NCBI GenBank assembly: GCA_903813345.2
Contig: CAIIXF020000011.1
Span: forward strand, 12,312,842 to 12,376,841
Source of the DNA: Owenia fusiformis
Lineage: Eukaryota > Annelida > Polychaeta > Sabellida > Oweniidae
Reading direction: 5' to 3'
Length of the DNA: 64,000 nucleotides
Part shown: positions 32,674 to 43,772 of the stretch, piece by piece
Numbering within the stretch: the first letter of the stretch is position 1
Layout of the letters: every line of letters begins with the position of its first letter
The notes under the pieces: generated by a model
Told to the model about the DNA's origin: nothing
What the model saw: the letters and a program-made list of their open reading frames with translations, nothing else
The model's database searches: none
Translations under genes and position numbers: made by a program

Positions 32674-33427
32674 CAGAAGTGCTCGTTGCCATAAGTCGCG
32701 CCCTCAAAACCTGGGTTTGCCGTCATCCAAATCCGCCTTTGCAAAAATGTGAACGTTTCATAATTAGAGTCCGTGTTACTTTTCGGGAGTTTTCAAACAT
32801 GGATTTAATTGCTTTCATTAGAAGGGTTCCTCGTTATCAATTGTAATATCGGAGACACACAACCATTAGATCCTTCCGCCGAGTGGGAAGACGAATAGAT
32901 GGCATTATAAAAACAAAAATATAGTCCAATTATTGTAATTACATTAGCATCACCAGTGGTTGGATTTTGGTAAGTACATGAATGAAAAAGTGTATGTGTG
33001 GACCAACTCTGAGACATGATTTGATGTGATTAAGGTGCATTTTCTTTAAAGAATTTGACCTTTTTGACCTGCCTCCATCTGTCAAAATCAGAATGACATT
33101 TTTTGACATTTTCTATAGATGGCGTCTTCAACAGGTGAGATCTTTTGATTTTCGTGGGGAGTTTTGATTCAAACTTTTTTGACTGACAGAGGACATACTG
33201 GGGTATGATGCAATGATAGCAAAACATGTCCACAAATCTTAGTTTTCTCTTGAAGACAGATCGTTTGTATGGGAATACGCATGTTATAACAATTAGTTGG
33301 GTTAACCCATCGAAAGATTTTGACCCAGACTGACACAACAGAAATTGTCAACACTGGAGAATGGTAATAGCTCGGAATTGTATTTAATCAAATATTATCC
33401 ATATTTATGAATAAAAATAAATGTGTG
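32674..33427. other. Non-coding stretch
   Basis: No gene or long repeat is recognised. Minus-strand open frames here lack motifs. Confidence 0.4.
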
Positions 33428-34245
33428 CCAGACTTTGGGGGTGGGTACATTCATGTATGATTATGGACCTTTAATACTAATGGTGTCAATTCTAATTTGC
33501 AATAAAATGAAAAAATACAGTTGTAGTGTGTTTTTGAAACCAATTATCACTAGAAAAATATCAAACTCCAACCAGGTTGCAGTGGGGCAAAATTGCCTTA
33601 AATTGTCCAGCTCGGAAGCACATTTTCTATTACTCCAAATAATCCCAAACTTTCAATACAGCTATTTGTTGACCCAGGGAAGGTTTTAAGATCTTTGGGA
33701 GATACAGGACATTTGATTTTTGTACAATGGGACCACATGCACATGCTTTCGATCAAATTATTGGCTATTTCATTACCATAGTTCTGTTGTTATGGCAACA
33801 TAAATATATGGTTTCCATGGTCACATATATATCTAGTTTTTTTAAGAGAACTTCTTCAACTACCACTGGAAACATGGTAACATATATATCAACATTATTT
33901 ATCGGTTGTTTAAACTTATGAATTACAAAGTGGTACATGTCTGGTGCCATGCCACGCCCATTTTTTAAAGACTTTTGGGGGTGGGTTCATTCATGTATTA
34001 TTATGGACCTTTAATACTAATGGTGTCAATTCTAATCTGCAATTAAATGAAAGAATACATTAACAATGTGAAAATTCATCATTAGAAAAAATATCTAACT
34101 TCAACCAGGTTGCTACGGGGCAAAATTGCTGTAAATTTGCCAGTTCGGAAACACATTTTCTTGGTTGCTATAGCAACCATTATTCCAAATAATTCTTAAC
34201 TTTCAATACAGCTATGTGTTGACCCCAGGAAGGTACCCTGCAAGT
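33428..34245. repeat. Direct duplication, about 270 bp, offset about 543
   Basis: About 33428-33690 recurs at about 33971-34235. Shared phrases include TTTAATACTAATGGTGTCAA, CCAACCAGGTTGC and CAATACAGCTAT. Copies are clearly diverged by point changes and small indels. No coding function is seen. Confidence 0.75.
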
Positions 34246-34278
34246 TTCAGACACATATCTTTAATATTTTTTAAGTTA

Positions 34279-34846
34279 TTAAAGGGTTCCGATTAGCATC
34301 CCGTATAAAAACAATATGGCGGCTCCAGGCGAATCAACTGGATCAGTCCATTTTTAAGAAATAAGGGGAGTTCTGTAAAATCCAGTTTATTGAAATTGTC
34401 TTTGAGATAAAGTAATCCGTTTATAATGATTTTGAAAACGTTATCCAAAGAGTGATTGCGTTCAAAGAATACATGTACAACAGCCAATATAAATCCTTGT
34501 ATTAGAAACCGGTTTGTCTTGCTTTGTTTCATTTGTAGGATATTTCATTTGCCAAGCTGTGTGCTATTACGTTATGGGGAAATTTTTCCTTATTATACAC
34601 AAATAGAAGATCCTGAAACTTCACCCATAAATGTGGAATTGATTTGTCAAAATAAAAATCACCCTTTTATAAATGTGTGACGATCTATAATATACTTATG
34701 CTATATAACAGTTAGAGGTGTTGACACAACGAACTCGAACCTGTGAACCCTTGAGTATTATTCCGGGATCGGGCCTTTTATACTAAACGGTGAGCAACAC
34801 CAGAAACGAGCGTTCGATTTGCTAAACGATATGCGTCACCCTTTAA
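34279..34846. mobile_element. TTAA-flanked MITE (AGGGT ends), copy A
   Basis: Begins TTAAAGGGT and ends ACCCTTTAA. In reverse complement it matches 49421-49790, sharing the ATATCGTTTAGCAAATCGAACG end, the TTGAGTATTATTCCGGGATC region and TGGATCAGTCCATTTT. Copy A has about 210 extra bases (about 34480-34690) between GTACAACAG and TTAGAGGTGTTG, evidently a further insertion. TTAA duplication suggests a piggyBac-type transposase in trans. Confidence 0.75.
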
Positions 34847-37621
34847 GAAAGAGTTGAGACCCCGTCGAAAATAACCTTGGGGGTATAAAACCTCGAAAAT
34901 CTATCCATAATGGTCACTTTTTGGGCATCAAAGTTCCAAATCCTCAAATTCGACATGGTTCCCTAGATAAATAATGTGGTTCAAATTTGCTCACTGATGG
35001 GCCCATCTTTGGCTACCATATTAGCCACAAAGTCAACACTATCAATGGTATACTCTACCTTTATGCAGATAAATACAGAAGTTCGTAAACTGTTCGCCAT
35101 TTTTGTTTCACAACTGCGTCGCTACATCTCGTTCAGTGTAAAATCGTATCCTAAAGCCCAAATCCCGGGAATCCCGACTCACTGTTTACACCAACAATCA
35201 ATCAGATTGTATTATTACACCAAAAGAAGTGCGAAACACTTTTGATGACATTTAAAGACACTGTTCCTCTTTCACGTGCATTATCTCATGGAAATGGGCA
35301 TACCAGTGTTGCCAGTGCAAAGATCTTTGTTCCATGGTAAAGGAAAGCTATCAAACATTGTCTGAAGAGTAGATCTAGCTCCGTAATTTTACTTTTAACA
35401 TGGCGACCTTGACAACATATAGCCATTTGGGCGATAATAGGTGATTCTAAAGTGAAAATAAGTGCTTTTTTCGTAGTTTTACTTTGACCAAGGCTTGCAA
35501 AAAATTTAAGTGATAAACCTTCCAACAATTTTAGATATTTTCGTTGTCTCGAAGTGTTCTAGACGATATCAAAGTGGAAAACAATTTGTATGTCTCGAAA
35601 TATTTTGAAAATTAGTGCCATTATGGCGGGTCTGGGTGTTTTTTGCTTTCATTTTTTACCCATTTCCACGGTTGCCATGGTAACTCATACCAGCCAACCT
35701 ACCGTATTTTTACGGGAATCAACCAAAAAATATTCGTTTTTCCGTTAAAAAATCTAAATACCATAAAAAAAATTACCGTTTTTTCCTGTAAAAACGATCG
35801 TAAAAAATCTGCTGTAACTTTACCAAAATCTACCGTAAAATATTTTATTATAATTCGATTTTTTCTATAAGAACGACCGTAAAATATACCGTAAATATTT
35901 GAAAATCTACCATATTTCTGCTGGAAATAACAGTATTCTTGTTCAAACTACCGTAAGATCTCCTATAATTATTATGAAATTCTGAAAAATTGAATTCTTC
36001 TCGTATTGCCCTTGTAATATTCCATCACCAGCCCCAAAAATAGGTGCCGGCAGGTCTTTGACGGTGGTTATTGCGTACTTAGTAAGTAACCAAGTAAGCT
36101 GGCGTGTAATCAGTCAGCACACTGGGGAATATCGTGATGCAAAAACAGTGTTCAACTACCACAGGAGGAGTAATCATGATTAATTTGTAAATTGCTACAT
36201 TGTAGCAATGGCATGAGTATGATGTCACAATACACTGGGTCCTAACTGGCGTAAAGGGGGAGAAAAGGGCCAATTTTGCACATGGGGACCACATTTGACT
36301 CAAAATATTTGCATTTAGTAACCTACATTTCAGTACATTCTGTGTAATACTTGAAATGCATTGCTATAATGATTTACAAAATGAAACAATCTCGAAGAAT
36401 TTGCTTCCAAAATTTTTGAATGAGATCCCTGAAGTTGATGACCCAATTTTAGGTCATTTTGGCCCGTTTTTAGAGAATCAGCCTTCACCTATTTCCCCAA
36501 ATATGGCTAGATTTTGTAGAAAACGTGTTAAAAGTTTGAAATGCAGCTGTTTTGAGCCTGAAATAACTCAATTGTTTGAAAAAATGCTGAATGAGCAAAA
36601 ATTATGATAGTAAAATTTTCCCATTTTTGGATATTAAAGTGTTATTACGGTAAATACCACTTCCGGGTAGGACGTGTTTTTATTACTTTAAAAACGAAGC
36701 CATGCCAACTTCAATGGTATCACTGTGTATAGTAGGTTTAAGTGTATGCATTGTGGCCATTTGAGGTATATATGTAAAGCTGAGGCCAAGTACTTTCTAA
36801 ATGTGCCATTTTTAGAATAAAATCGCAAGAATATAGTCCCGTAAACTACTTTATTCGTTAATTTTCATCGGTGAAGCAGGGATTTTACCTAAAAATGAGT
36901 CCCTATGTTGGCGTAGTGATATTTAAAAATCGAGACGCAAACCCTATGTTGATATAGTGTAAAGATGAAGGTTATGGATATAGTCATTGTATGGGCCAGT
37001 TCGTTCGAAAATGGCGATATGTAGCCCAGAACTTGAATTTTGTGAATTTTTCAAAATTTTTTAATGATTTACCGTAGTGACACCTCCATTTTTAAAACTC
37101 CCACTGTTTACAACAACAACCAATCAGATAGGTTTAATTTTTACATCGGGCTGTGCATGCGCCATTGAAGGAAGTGGACGGTTCGAGTGTGAATTTGGAC
37201 CAACTTTTGCAAGTTTTACCAGGAAATCACCTTTCATTTGGTATGTTAGTAACGTTTTTTTATTGTATTGGGTATGTAAGAATCATATACATGTCGAATT
37301 ATTAGCATAAATGTCACAGTTTGAACGATAAATGGAAATATAACACTTCCGGAAAATATTGTCACAAATGCCTTGTGGACTTTCCTCTATTTATTAGAGA
37401 TCTATTCACTATATTTTTAGAGTATTACATACCTAGCGAAGCATTTGTATGGAAGTCAATGGGAAAGTTAGCGAGCTATATCCACCGATATTGCCCGATT
37501 ACCCCGATATAGCCCGCTTACATCGTTTTGATATTAGATTTCTTTAATAACCATGATAATATCATGACGTCACGTCATTGATACAAAGTAACCATGGGAA
37601 CAAAGGCATGTTATACATCAG
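34847..37621. other. Gene-poor stretch with simple-sequence segment
   Basis: About 35695-35960 is rich in TACCGTAAAA and TTTTACGG motifs in both orientations, giving a locally self-complementary tract. An 83-codon frame at 36356-36607 has no recognisable domain and is not called. The rest is unassigned. Confidence 0.4.
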
Positions 37622-37731
37622 TTATGTCACTATGACGTGAAATATGCCTTCGTTCTTGTCCAAATATAGAGCCTCCCAAGGTCGGCCTATATTGGGAGAA
37701 CTCAGGCATATTTCACGTCATAGTGACATAA
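37622..37731. repeat. Perfect 28-bp inverted repeat (MITE)
   Basis: 37622-37649 (TTATGTCACTATGACGTGAA...) is exactly reverse-complemented at 37704-37731. Further imperfect pairing continues inward (GTTCTTGTCCAAATATAG against CTATATTGGGAGAAC). The total length is 110 bp. Confidence 0.8.
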
Positions 37732-38027
37732 CCTCTAAATATACCATTGATAGTGCTGACTGTGATTAGCCCCTATTAGAGTAGACGTTATTTTACGATT
37801 TTTGTTGTAACTTGAAAAGTAATTGAGCGATCTTTTTCATATTTGATCTGTGAATACTCATAAGTACGGCACACTGTTTTATGACACTTTGATTAAAAGG
37901 CTGCCATGGTAAAAATAGCCGCCGATTTTACGTGTGTTGTTTTAGGTTTTTGATTGATTTACTTGTTATGTTATATGTTGGTTGAACCAGTTCGTCATTC
38001 AAGTGTAACGTCTGCCCAACAGCCAAG

Positions 38028-38096
38028 TCCTCGTTAGTATAGTGGTGAGTATCCCCGCCTGTCACGGATACTCGGGTTCGATTCCCCGACGGGGAG
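38028..38096 (+). pseudogene. tRNA-Asp remnant, anticodon arm damaged
   Basis: The 5' acceptor, D arm and T arm match tRNA-Asp, but after CTGTCACG the expected CGGGAGACC is replaced by GATACTC and the length is 69 instead of 72. The anticodon stem cannot pair, so it is probably non-functional. Confidence 0.8.
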
Positions 38097-38587
38097 GTTT
38101 CTTTTTTCGAAATGCTCAAACACATACCTTTATCCATAAATTTTTGGCCAGCTTGTAGTGCGTAGGTACACAATGGGCATGGACAAAATGACCCTTACCA
38201 TGCTGAAATAGATTTTTCAGCCCTCTGAAAATGTGACTGAAAAAAGTTAAAAGTTAGCCTTTCGGAATGTTTGTTTGGTATTTTCTGATAACTACACCGA
38301 CACCTTAACCTTAAACAATAAAACTTGAAAATGCGGGCCTTTAGACGTTATTTTACGATTTTTGCTGTAACTTGAAAAGTAATTGAGCGATCTTTTTCAT
38401 ATTTGATCTGTGAATACTCATAAGTATGGCACACTGTTTTATGACACTTTGATTAAAAGGCTGCCATGGTAAAAGTAGCCGCCGATTTTACGTGTGTTGT
38501 TTTACGTTTTTGATTGATTTAGTTGTTATGTTATATGTTGGTTGAACCAGTTCGTGATTCAAGTGTAACGTCAGCCGCACAGCCGAT

Positions 38588-38659
38588 TCCTCGTTAGTAT
38601 AGTGGTGAGTATCCCCGCCTGTCACGCGGGAGACCGGGGTTCGATTCCCCGACGGGGCG
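38588..38659 (+). tRNA. tRNA-Asp(GTC), one acceptor-stem mismatch
   Basis: A 72-nt cloverleaf with anticodon GTC at 38621-38623 in a CTGTCAC loop, T loop GTTCGATTC and internal promoter boxes A and B. The terminal T1-A72 pair is lost (GGGGCG in place of GGGGAG), and the upstream flank reads GATTCCTCG instead of AAGTCCTCG. It may be functional or a slightly decayed copy. Confidence 0.8.
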
Positions 38660-39144
38660 GTTCTTTTTTCGAAATGCTCAAACACATACCTTTTTCCATC
38701 ATTTTTGGCCAGCTTGTAGTGCGTAGGTACACAATGGGCATGGACAAAATGACCCTTACCATGCTGAAATAGATTTTTCAGCCCTCTGGAAATGTGACTG
38801 AAAAAAGTTAAAAGTTAGCCTTTCGGAATGTTTGTTTGGTATTTTCTGATAACTACACCGACACCTTAACTTTAAACAATAAAACTTGAAAATGCGGGCC
38901 TTTAGACGTTATTTTACGATTTTTGCTGTAACTTGAAAGTAATTGAGCGATCTTTTTCATATTTGATCTGTGAATACTCATAAGTATGGCACACTGTTTT
39001 ATGACACTTTGATTAAAAGGCTGCCATGGTAAAAATAGCCGCCGATTTTACGTGTGTTGTTTTACGTTTTTGATTGATTTACTTATGTTATATGTTGGTT
39101 GAACCAGTTCGTGATTCAAGTGTAACGTCTGCCGCACAGCCAAG

Positions 39145-39216
39145 TCCTCGTTAGTATAGTGGTGAGTATCCCCGCCTGTCACGCGGGAGACCGGGGTTCG
39201 ATTCCCCGACGGGGAG
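39145..39216 (+). tRNA. tRNA-Asp(GTC), canonical
   Basis: All 72 positions fit a eukaryotic tRNA-Asp: acceptor TCCTCGT pairs with ACGGGGA, the D arm has AGTATAGTGGTGAGTAT, the anticodon stem is CCCGC/GCGGG around CTGTCAC with GTC at 39178-39180, and the T arm is CCGGG-GTTCGATT-CCCCG. The internal A and B boxes (TAGTATAGTGG and GGTTCGATTCC) should suffice for RNA polymerase III, and a T-run (CTTTTTTCG) follows at about 39220 as terminator. Confidence 0.95.
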
Positions 39217-39434
39217 GTTTCTTTTTTCGAAATGCTCAAACACATACCTTTATCCATCAATTTTTGGCCAGCTTGTAGTGCGTAGGTACACAATGGGCAT
39301 GGACAAAATGACCCTTACCATGCTGAAATAGATTTTTCAGCCCTCTGAAAATGTGACTGAAAAAAGTTAAAAGTTAGCCTTTCGGAATGTTTGTTTGGTA
39401 TTTTCTGATAACTACACCGACACCTTAACCTTAA

Positions 39435-40426
39435 AGTGCCCGATAAACTATAAAATGCGCATGCGTCCAGGTGTTGATAAACTATAAATAGCGAAAATCC
39501 AGGGTTTGTCACCACAAGGTAAGCCAGGACGTGTTGAGAGAACAGCTAGTGTTGATATTGAATTTATATGTAGCCAGATAAGTTTCCTTATTGAAATTAC
39601 ATATGGTTATTAGCAATACTTTGTAGGTACTAAATAATAAAATATTTAGAGTATATATGAGAGAAATTGGTCATTTCGAACCTGTTGAAAAGTTTGTGGC
39701 TCTCGGCTACACCGGGGAATTTACTTCCATGAGTACACACATAAATGTGGGGTTCCCCAAGAGGTACGCGACAAGGTGACCTGGCATCAAATGTGCGACT
39801 AAATGCTACTATCGAGAAGATAAAATAACGAATACGACAATAAGTTATTGCATGTGACAATTCCGAGCCTTCATCTCACTGAAGTATTTTGAAGTGAAAA
39901 TAGGATTTTTGTTTTGATACATGGATTCAGATGAACGTAACTTCATTCTGACAACTAATCAAAACTGAACAAAATTGATTGTACGTAACAGACAATTTAT
40001 TGTTTTACAATGTTTTGATTGGCTAAACGAATGAAACCAACAAATTATGACATGTAAAATGACAATTTTGAAATGTAAAATTTAAAAGTGACAAACACAA
40101 CCTCCCTATCCACTCTTTGGGAGCCCTAGTAAATTAGTAATATGTACATGCAGCAGTGGTAGTGTACAGCTTATTATCACACTACGCTTTGTATTCTAAA
40201 GCCTGTTGTTTGTAATAACACTGTTCACTCAACGTATGTTTTGTGTGTGGGCAGTCAACGATAATCATTGTTTTATCCCGGTTATATGACCTCGGCAATT
40301 ATAACAAAACCGTACTAAACGAAAAAACGCAAATAAGAGAAAGCTTTCACACACATATAAAGAATGAACTAGTCTAATCCGCCAGTATAAACTCTGTGCT
40401 ATACGTAGCCAGGTCAGGCGCACACT
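39435..40426. mobile_element. 992-bp TTAA-flanked element inserted in the tRNA array
   Basis: Flanked by TTAA at 39431-39434 and 40427-40430. The left end reads AGTGCCCGATAAAC and the reverse complement of the right end AGTGTGCGCCTGAC, a short terminal inverted repeat. The neighbouring unit (about 38308-38321) carries the empty site CCTTAAACAATAAAAC with a single TTAA. No transposase frame is present, so it is a non-autonomous element, most likely mobilised by a piggyBac-type enzyme. Confidence 0.85.
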
Positions 40427-40701
40427 TTAAACAATAAAACTTGAAAATGCGGGCCTTTAGACGTTATTTTACGATTTTTGCTGTAACTTGAAAAGTAATT
40501 GAGCGATCTCTTTCATATTTGATCTGTGAATACATAAGTATGGCACACTGTTTTATGACACTTTGATTAAAAGGCTGCCATGGTAAAAATAGCCGCCGAT
40601 TTTACGTGTGTTGTTTTACGTTTTTGATTGATTTACTTGTTATGTTATATGTTGGTTGAACCAGTTCGTGATTCAAGTGTAACGTCAGCCGCACAGCCAA
40701 G

Positions 40702-40773
40702 TCCTCGTTAGTATAGTGGTGAGTATCCCCGCCTGTCACGCGGGAGACCGGGGTTCGATTCCCCGACGGGGAG
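40702..40773 (+). tRNA. tRNA-Asp(GTC), canonical
   Basis: Identical in sequence to the copy at 39145-39216 over all 72 nt, anticodon at 40735-40737, followed by TTCTTTTTTC as a likely polymerase III terminator. Confidence 0.95.
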
Positions 40774-41886
40774 GTTCTTTTTTCGAAATGCTCAAACACA
40801 TACCTTTTTCCATCATTTTTGGCCAGCTTGTAGTGCGTAGGTACACAATGGGCATGGACAAAATGACCCTTACCATGCTGAAATAGATTTTTCAGCCCTC
40901 TGAAAATGTGACTGAAAAAAGTTAAAAGTTAGCCTTTCGGAATGTTTGTTTGGTATTTTCTGATAACTACACCGACACCTTAACTGTAAACAATAAAACT
41001 TGAAAATGCGGGCCTTTAGACGTTATTTTACGATTTTTGCTGTAACTTGAAAAGTAATGGAGCGATCTTTTTCATATTTGATCTGTGAATACTCATAAAC
41101 ATGGCCCACTGTTTTATAACACTTTGACTAAGAGCAAAAATGGCTGACGATTTTACGTGTGTTGATTTACGTTTTTGATTGATTTACTTGTTATGTTATA
41201 TCAAATCACATACCTTTATCCATTAATTTTTGGCCAGCATGTTGTGCGTAGGTACCCAGTTTGAAATATAATTAGATATCAGAAATAGATAAAGTACACA
41301 TACTTTGCGATATTTATCCCATCGTAATCATTGTATATCCTGTTTGATACAGAAAACATGAACGCTTCATGATACATTATTAGACAAGACATGAGACACT
41401 AAGCTTTCAGTTCATCTACGTAAAGAAATTCCTAAAAAGCCACTGAACACTCGGAGCCAACGATTCAAACATGTACTGAACAGAGCCAATGACTCAAACA
41501 TGTATGACTAAGACGACACATCATGTCACAAATCTGGCATGATCTACAATATTATTAATAACAAGTTGAATATATAGGTATTACGACAGAAAGGTATTAG
41601 GACATTTTCCATACTTCCCAGATAATGCCTCCCTGGACTTTATTGCACTTTGAACAAGTGTGAAAGAAATGATGGTCCCCCAGGGATTATATAGTTACTG
41701 GCCCTGAATATGAGTTATGACGTCAATATGAGCTCAAATCCTGGACCAAGTGCCCCTACCACGGGGTAGGAAAAGTGTGATTACAGAAAGTTCTATCGAT
41801 TAATCATTCTGAAAATTCCCTGTTGTAAATGCATAGAAATCATGTAAATTGTGTTACAATTTCAAGTGATTTACCCCACCGCCAAG

Positions 41887-42029
41887 TCTTCGTTAGTATA
41901 GTGGTGAGTATCCCCGCCTGTCACGCGGGAGCATACTCGTTACCCAATTTGATTTTCAATTATGAAAACATCATACCTTAGAAATGCAAGATGACGCGGG
42001 AGACCGGGGTTCGATTTCCCGACGGGGGG
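41887..42029 (+). pseudogene. tRNA-Asp split by a 71-bp insertion
   Basis: The 5' part (41887-41931) and 3' part (from 41994) of a tRNA-Asp are separated by extra sequence. The 9-mer ACGCGGGAG of the anticodon stem and variable region is present at both edges (41923-41931 and 41994-42002), like a target-site duplication. The first acceptor bases (TCTTCG) and the 3' end (G-run) are also altered. Confidence 0.85.
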
Positions 42030-42312
42030 GGGGGTTCTTTTATTGGAATTCCCAAACACATAACTTTATCCATCAGTTTTTGACGGATATGCATCAAACA
42101 TATCCATCAAGTTTTGGCCAGCATGTTCATATTTGATATGTGAATACTCATAAGAATGGCACACTGTTTTATGAAACTTTGACTAAAAGGCGGCCATGGA
42201 AATGACCGCCAACTTTACGTGTGTTGTTTTTCGTTTTGATTGATTTACTTGTTATGTTATATGTTGGTTGAACCAGTTCATGATTTAAGTGTAACCCTTC
42301 TTCACAGCCAAG

Positions 42313-42384
42313 TCCTCGTTAGTAAAGTGGTGAGTATCCTTGCCCGTCACGCGGGAGACCGGTGCTCGATTCCCCGACGGGGAT
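42313..42384 (+). pseudogene. Diverged tRNA-Asp copy
   Basis: 72 nt aligned with tRNA-Asp, with changes in the D arm (AGTAAAGTGG), the anticodon stem (CTTGCCCGTCAC) and the T stem (CCGGTGCTCGATT). The B box is altered. Probably inactive. Confidence 0.75.
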
Positions 42385-43052
42385 ATTTATTTTTTTGAAA
42401 TGTCAACACATACCTTTATCCATCAATCTTTGGCCAGCATGTAGTGCGTAGGTTTGAGATATGATTAGATCTCAGAAATAGATAAGGTACACATACTTAT
42501 CATCGCGATATTTATCCCATCGTAATCATTGTATATCCTGTTTGATACAGAAAACATGAACGCTTCGTTATATTAGACAAGACATGAGACACAAAGCTTT
42601 CAGTTCATCTACGTAAAGCATGTATGACTAGGGCAACACATCATGTCACAAACCTGGCATGATCTACAATATAATTAACAACAAGTTGAATATATAGGTA
42701 TTAGGACAGAAACTAAAGAAAGGAATCTGAACGTCTCCGATCATTTTTCAGAACATTTGATGAAATCAAGAATACTGTCGACACCTCACTAGAACTGAAA
42801 AGGCACAAACAGTTGGTGGATGGATAGATACCAGGGTGTATTAATGAAGTATATTAATGCCACAAAGGACATTATTTTGAGTATCTAGTGAGTTGTATCT
42901 CAAATAGGATTGCACAGATGCATTTTCAGATTTTCAATATGAGTTATGACGTCAATATGATGAGCTCAAATCCTGGCCCCAAGTGCCCCTACCACGGGGT
43001 AGGAAAAGTGTGATTACAGCAAGTTCTATCGATTAATCATTCTGAAAATTCC

Positions 43053-43232
43053 CTGTGAATACTCATCGCATGGCACACTGTTTTATAACACATTGGCTAG
43101 AAGTCGGCCATGATGAAAATGACCGCCATAGCCAAAGTGTCATAAAACGGCCATGCTTATAGTATTTACATATCAAATATGAAGATAATCGCTCCATTAC
43201 TTTTCAAGTTACAGCAAAACTCATAAAACAAC
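43053..43232. repeat. Inverted junction of the tRNA-repeat flank
   Basis: The unit's 5' flank (ACTCAT...GGCACACTGTTTTAT...) runs forward at about 43053-43127 and then backward from about 43131 (GCCAAAGTGTCATAAAACGG ... TTTTCAAGTTACAGCAAAA). It marks the end of the repeat domain as an inverted duplication. Confidence 0.7.
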
Positions 43233-43772
43233 GTGTATGGCCGCCAAAACTACATTCCTAGATGTTATTTTACATGTTAATTTCAAATATGCCATTACAT
43301 TGAATGTTTAATGATGTAAATCAAGATTACGAGAAGTTCTACTCTAGTCTATTCTGACAAAAATATTCAATATCCTTTACATTATGTTTTGAGGTATATT
43401 TTGGAGGTCTGAAATACGAATTTCAAAATTGATCGAAAGTCAAAAGACAAGCAAAATCCCAAAATGTACCTTCTTTGTCCTTTCTGTACATGTTCTTACT
43501 TCCAAATGAGTATAATATGTAAGCTTATGGAAAGCTGCCATCTCCTATCTACAGATCTGTGTGGCCTCCATTGCTATCCAATCAACATGATACATTGGAC
43601 AAGCCTGCTACTCGTATCATAATATCCCAAAATAGCCTTCGCTGTGTCTTGCAATGATTATAACTAGCACTAGTGCAGAGTTTTGGGAGTAGTAAATCCA
43701 TAGACGACGTGCAAGTTGTAAACATTGGTCTAAGAATCTGCCTGGTTATTTGTCTGCTTCGAGTTTTGGACA

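Larger units (their letters stand above)
37780..41260 (+). repeat. Tandem array of about 560-bp tRNA-Asp-bearing units
   Basis: Units start near TTTAGACGTTATTTTACGAT: about 37780 (partial start), 38340, 38899, 40457 and 41017. Each complete unit runs through a 5' flank ending CACAGCCAAG, a tRNA-Asp gene, and a 3' flank with ACAATGGGCATGGACAAAA and CTGATAACTACACCGACACC. tRNA starts are 560 and 557 apart (38028, 38588, 39145). The third unit is split by the 992-bp element at 39435-40426. The last unit has lost its tRNA (41195-41210 joins the flanks). Units are very similar, so amplification is recent or homogenised. Confidence 0.9.
41217..43054. repeat. Tandem duplication, about 1.2-kb period
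   Basis: About 41217-41863 recurs at about 42418-43054 with deletions. Shared blocks include CCATCGTAATCATTGTATAT, GACAAGACATGAGACAC, ATGAGTTATGACGTCAATATG and GTGCCCCTACCACGGGGTAG. Each copy is linked to a degenerate tRNA-Asp, so the duplicated unit includes one. Confidence 0.8.

Noticed and set aside
36356-36607. Plus-strand frame of 83 codons
   Set aside because: Reads fairly protein-like but has no recognisable motif, neighbour or splice site. Left as unassigned.
37928-40799. Repeated minus-strand frames of 65-81 codons across the tRNA-Asp units
   Set aside because: They are antisense to tRNA genes and simply repeat with the unit.
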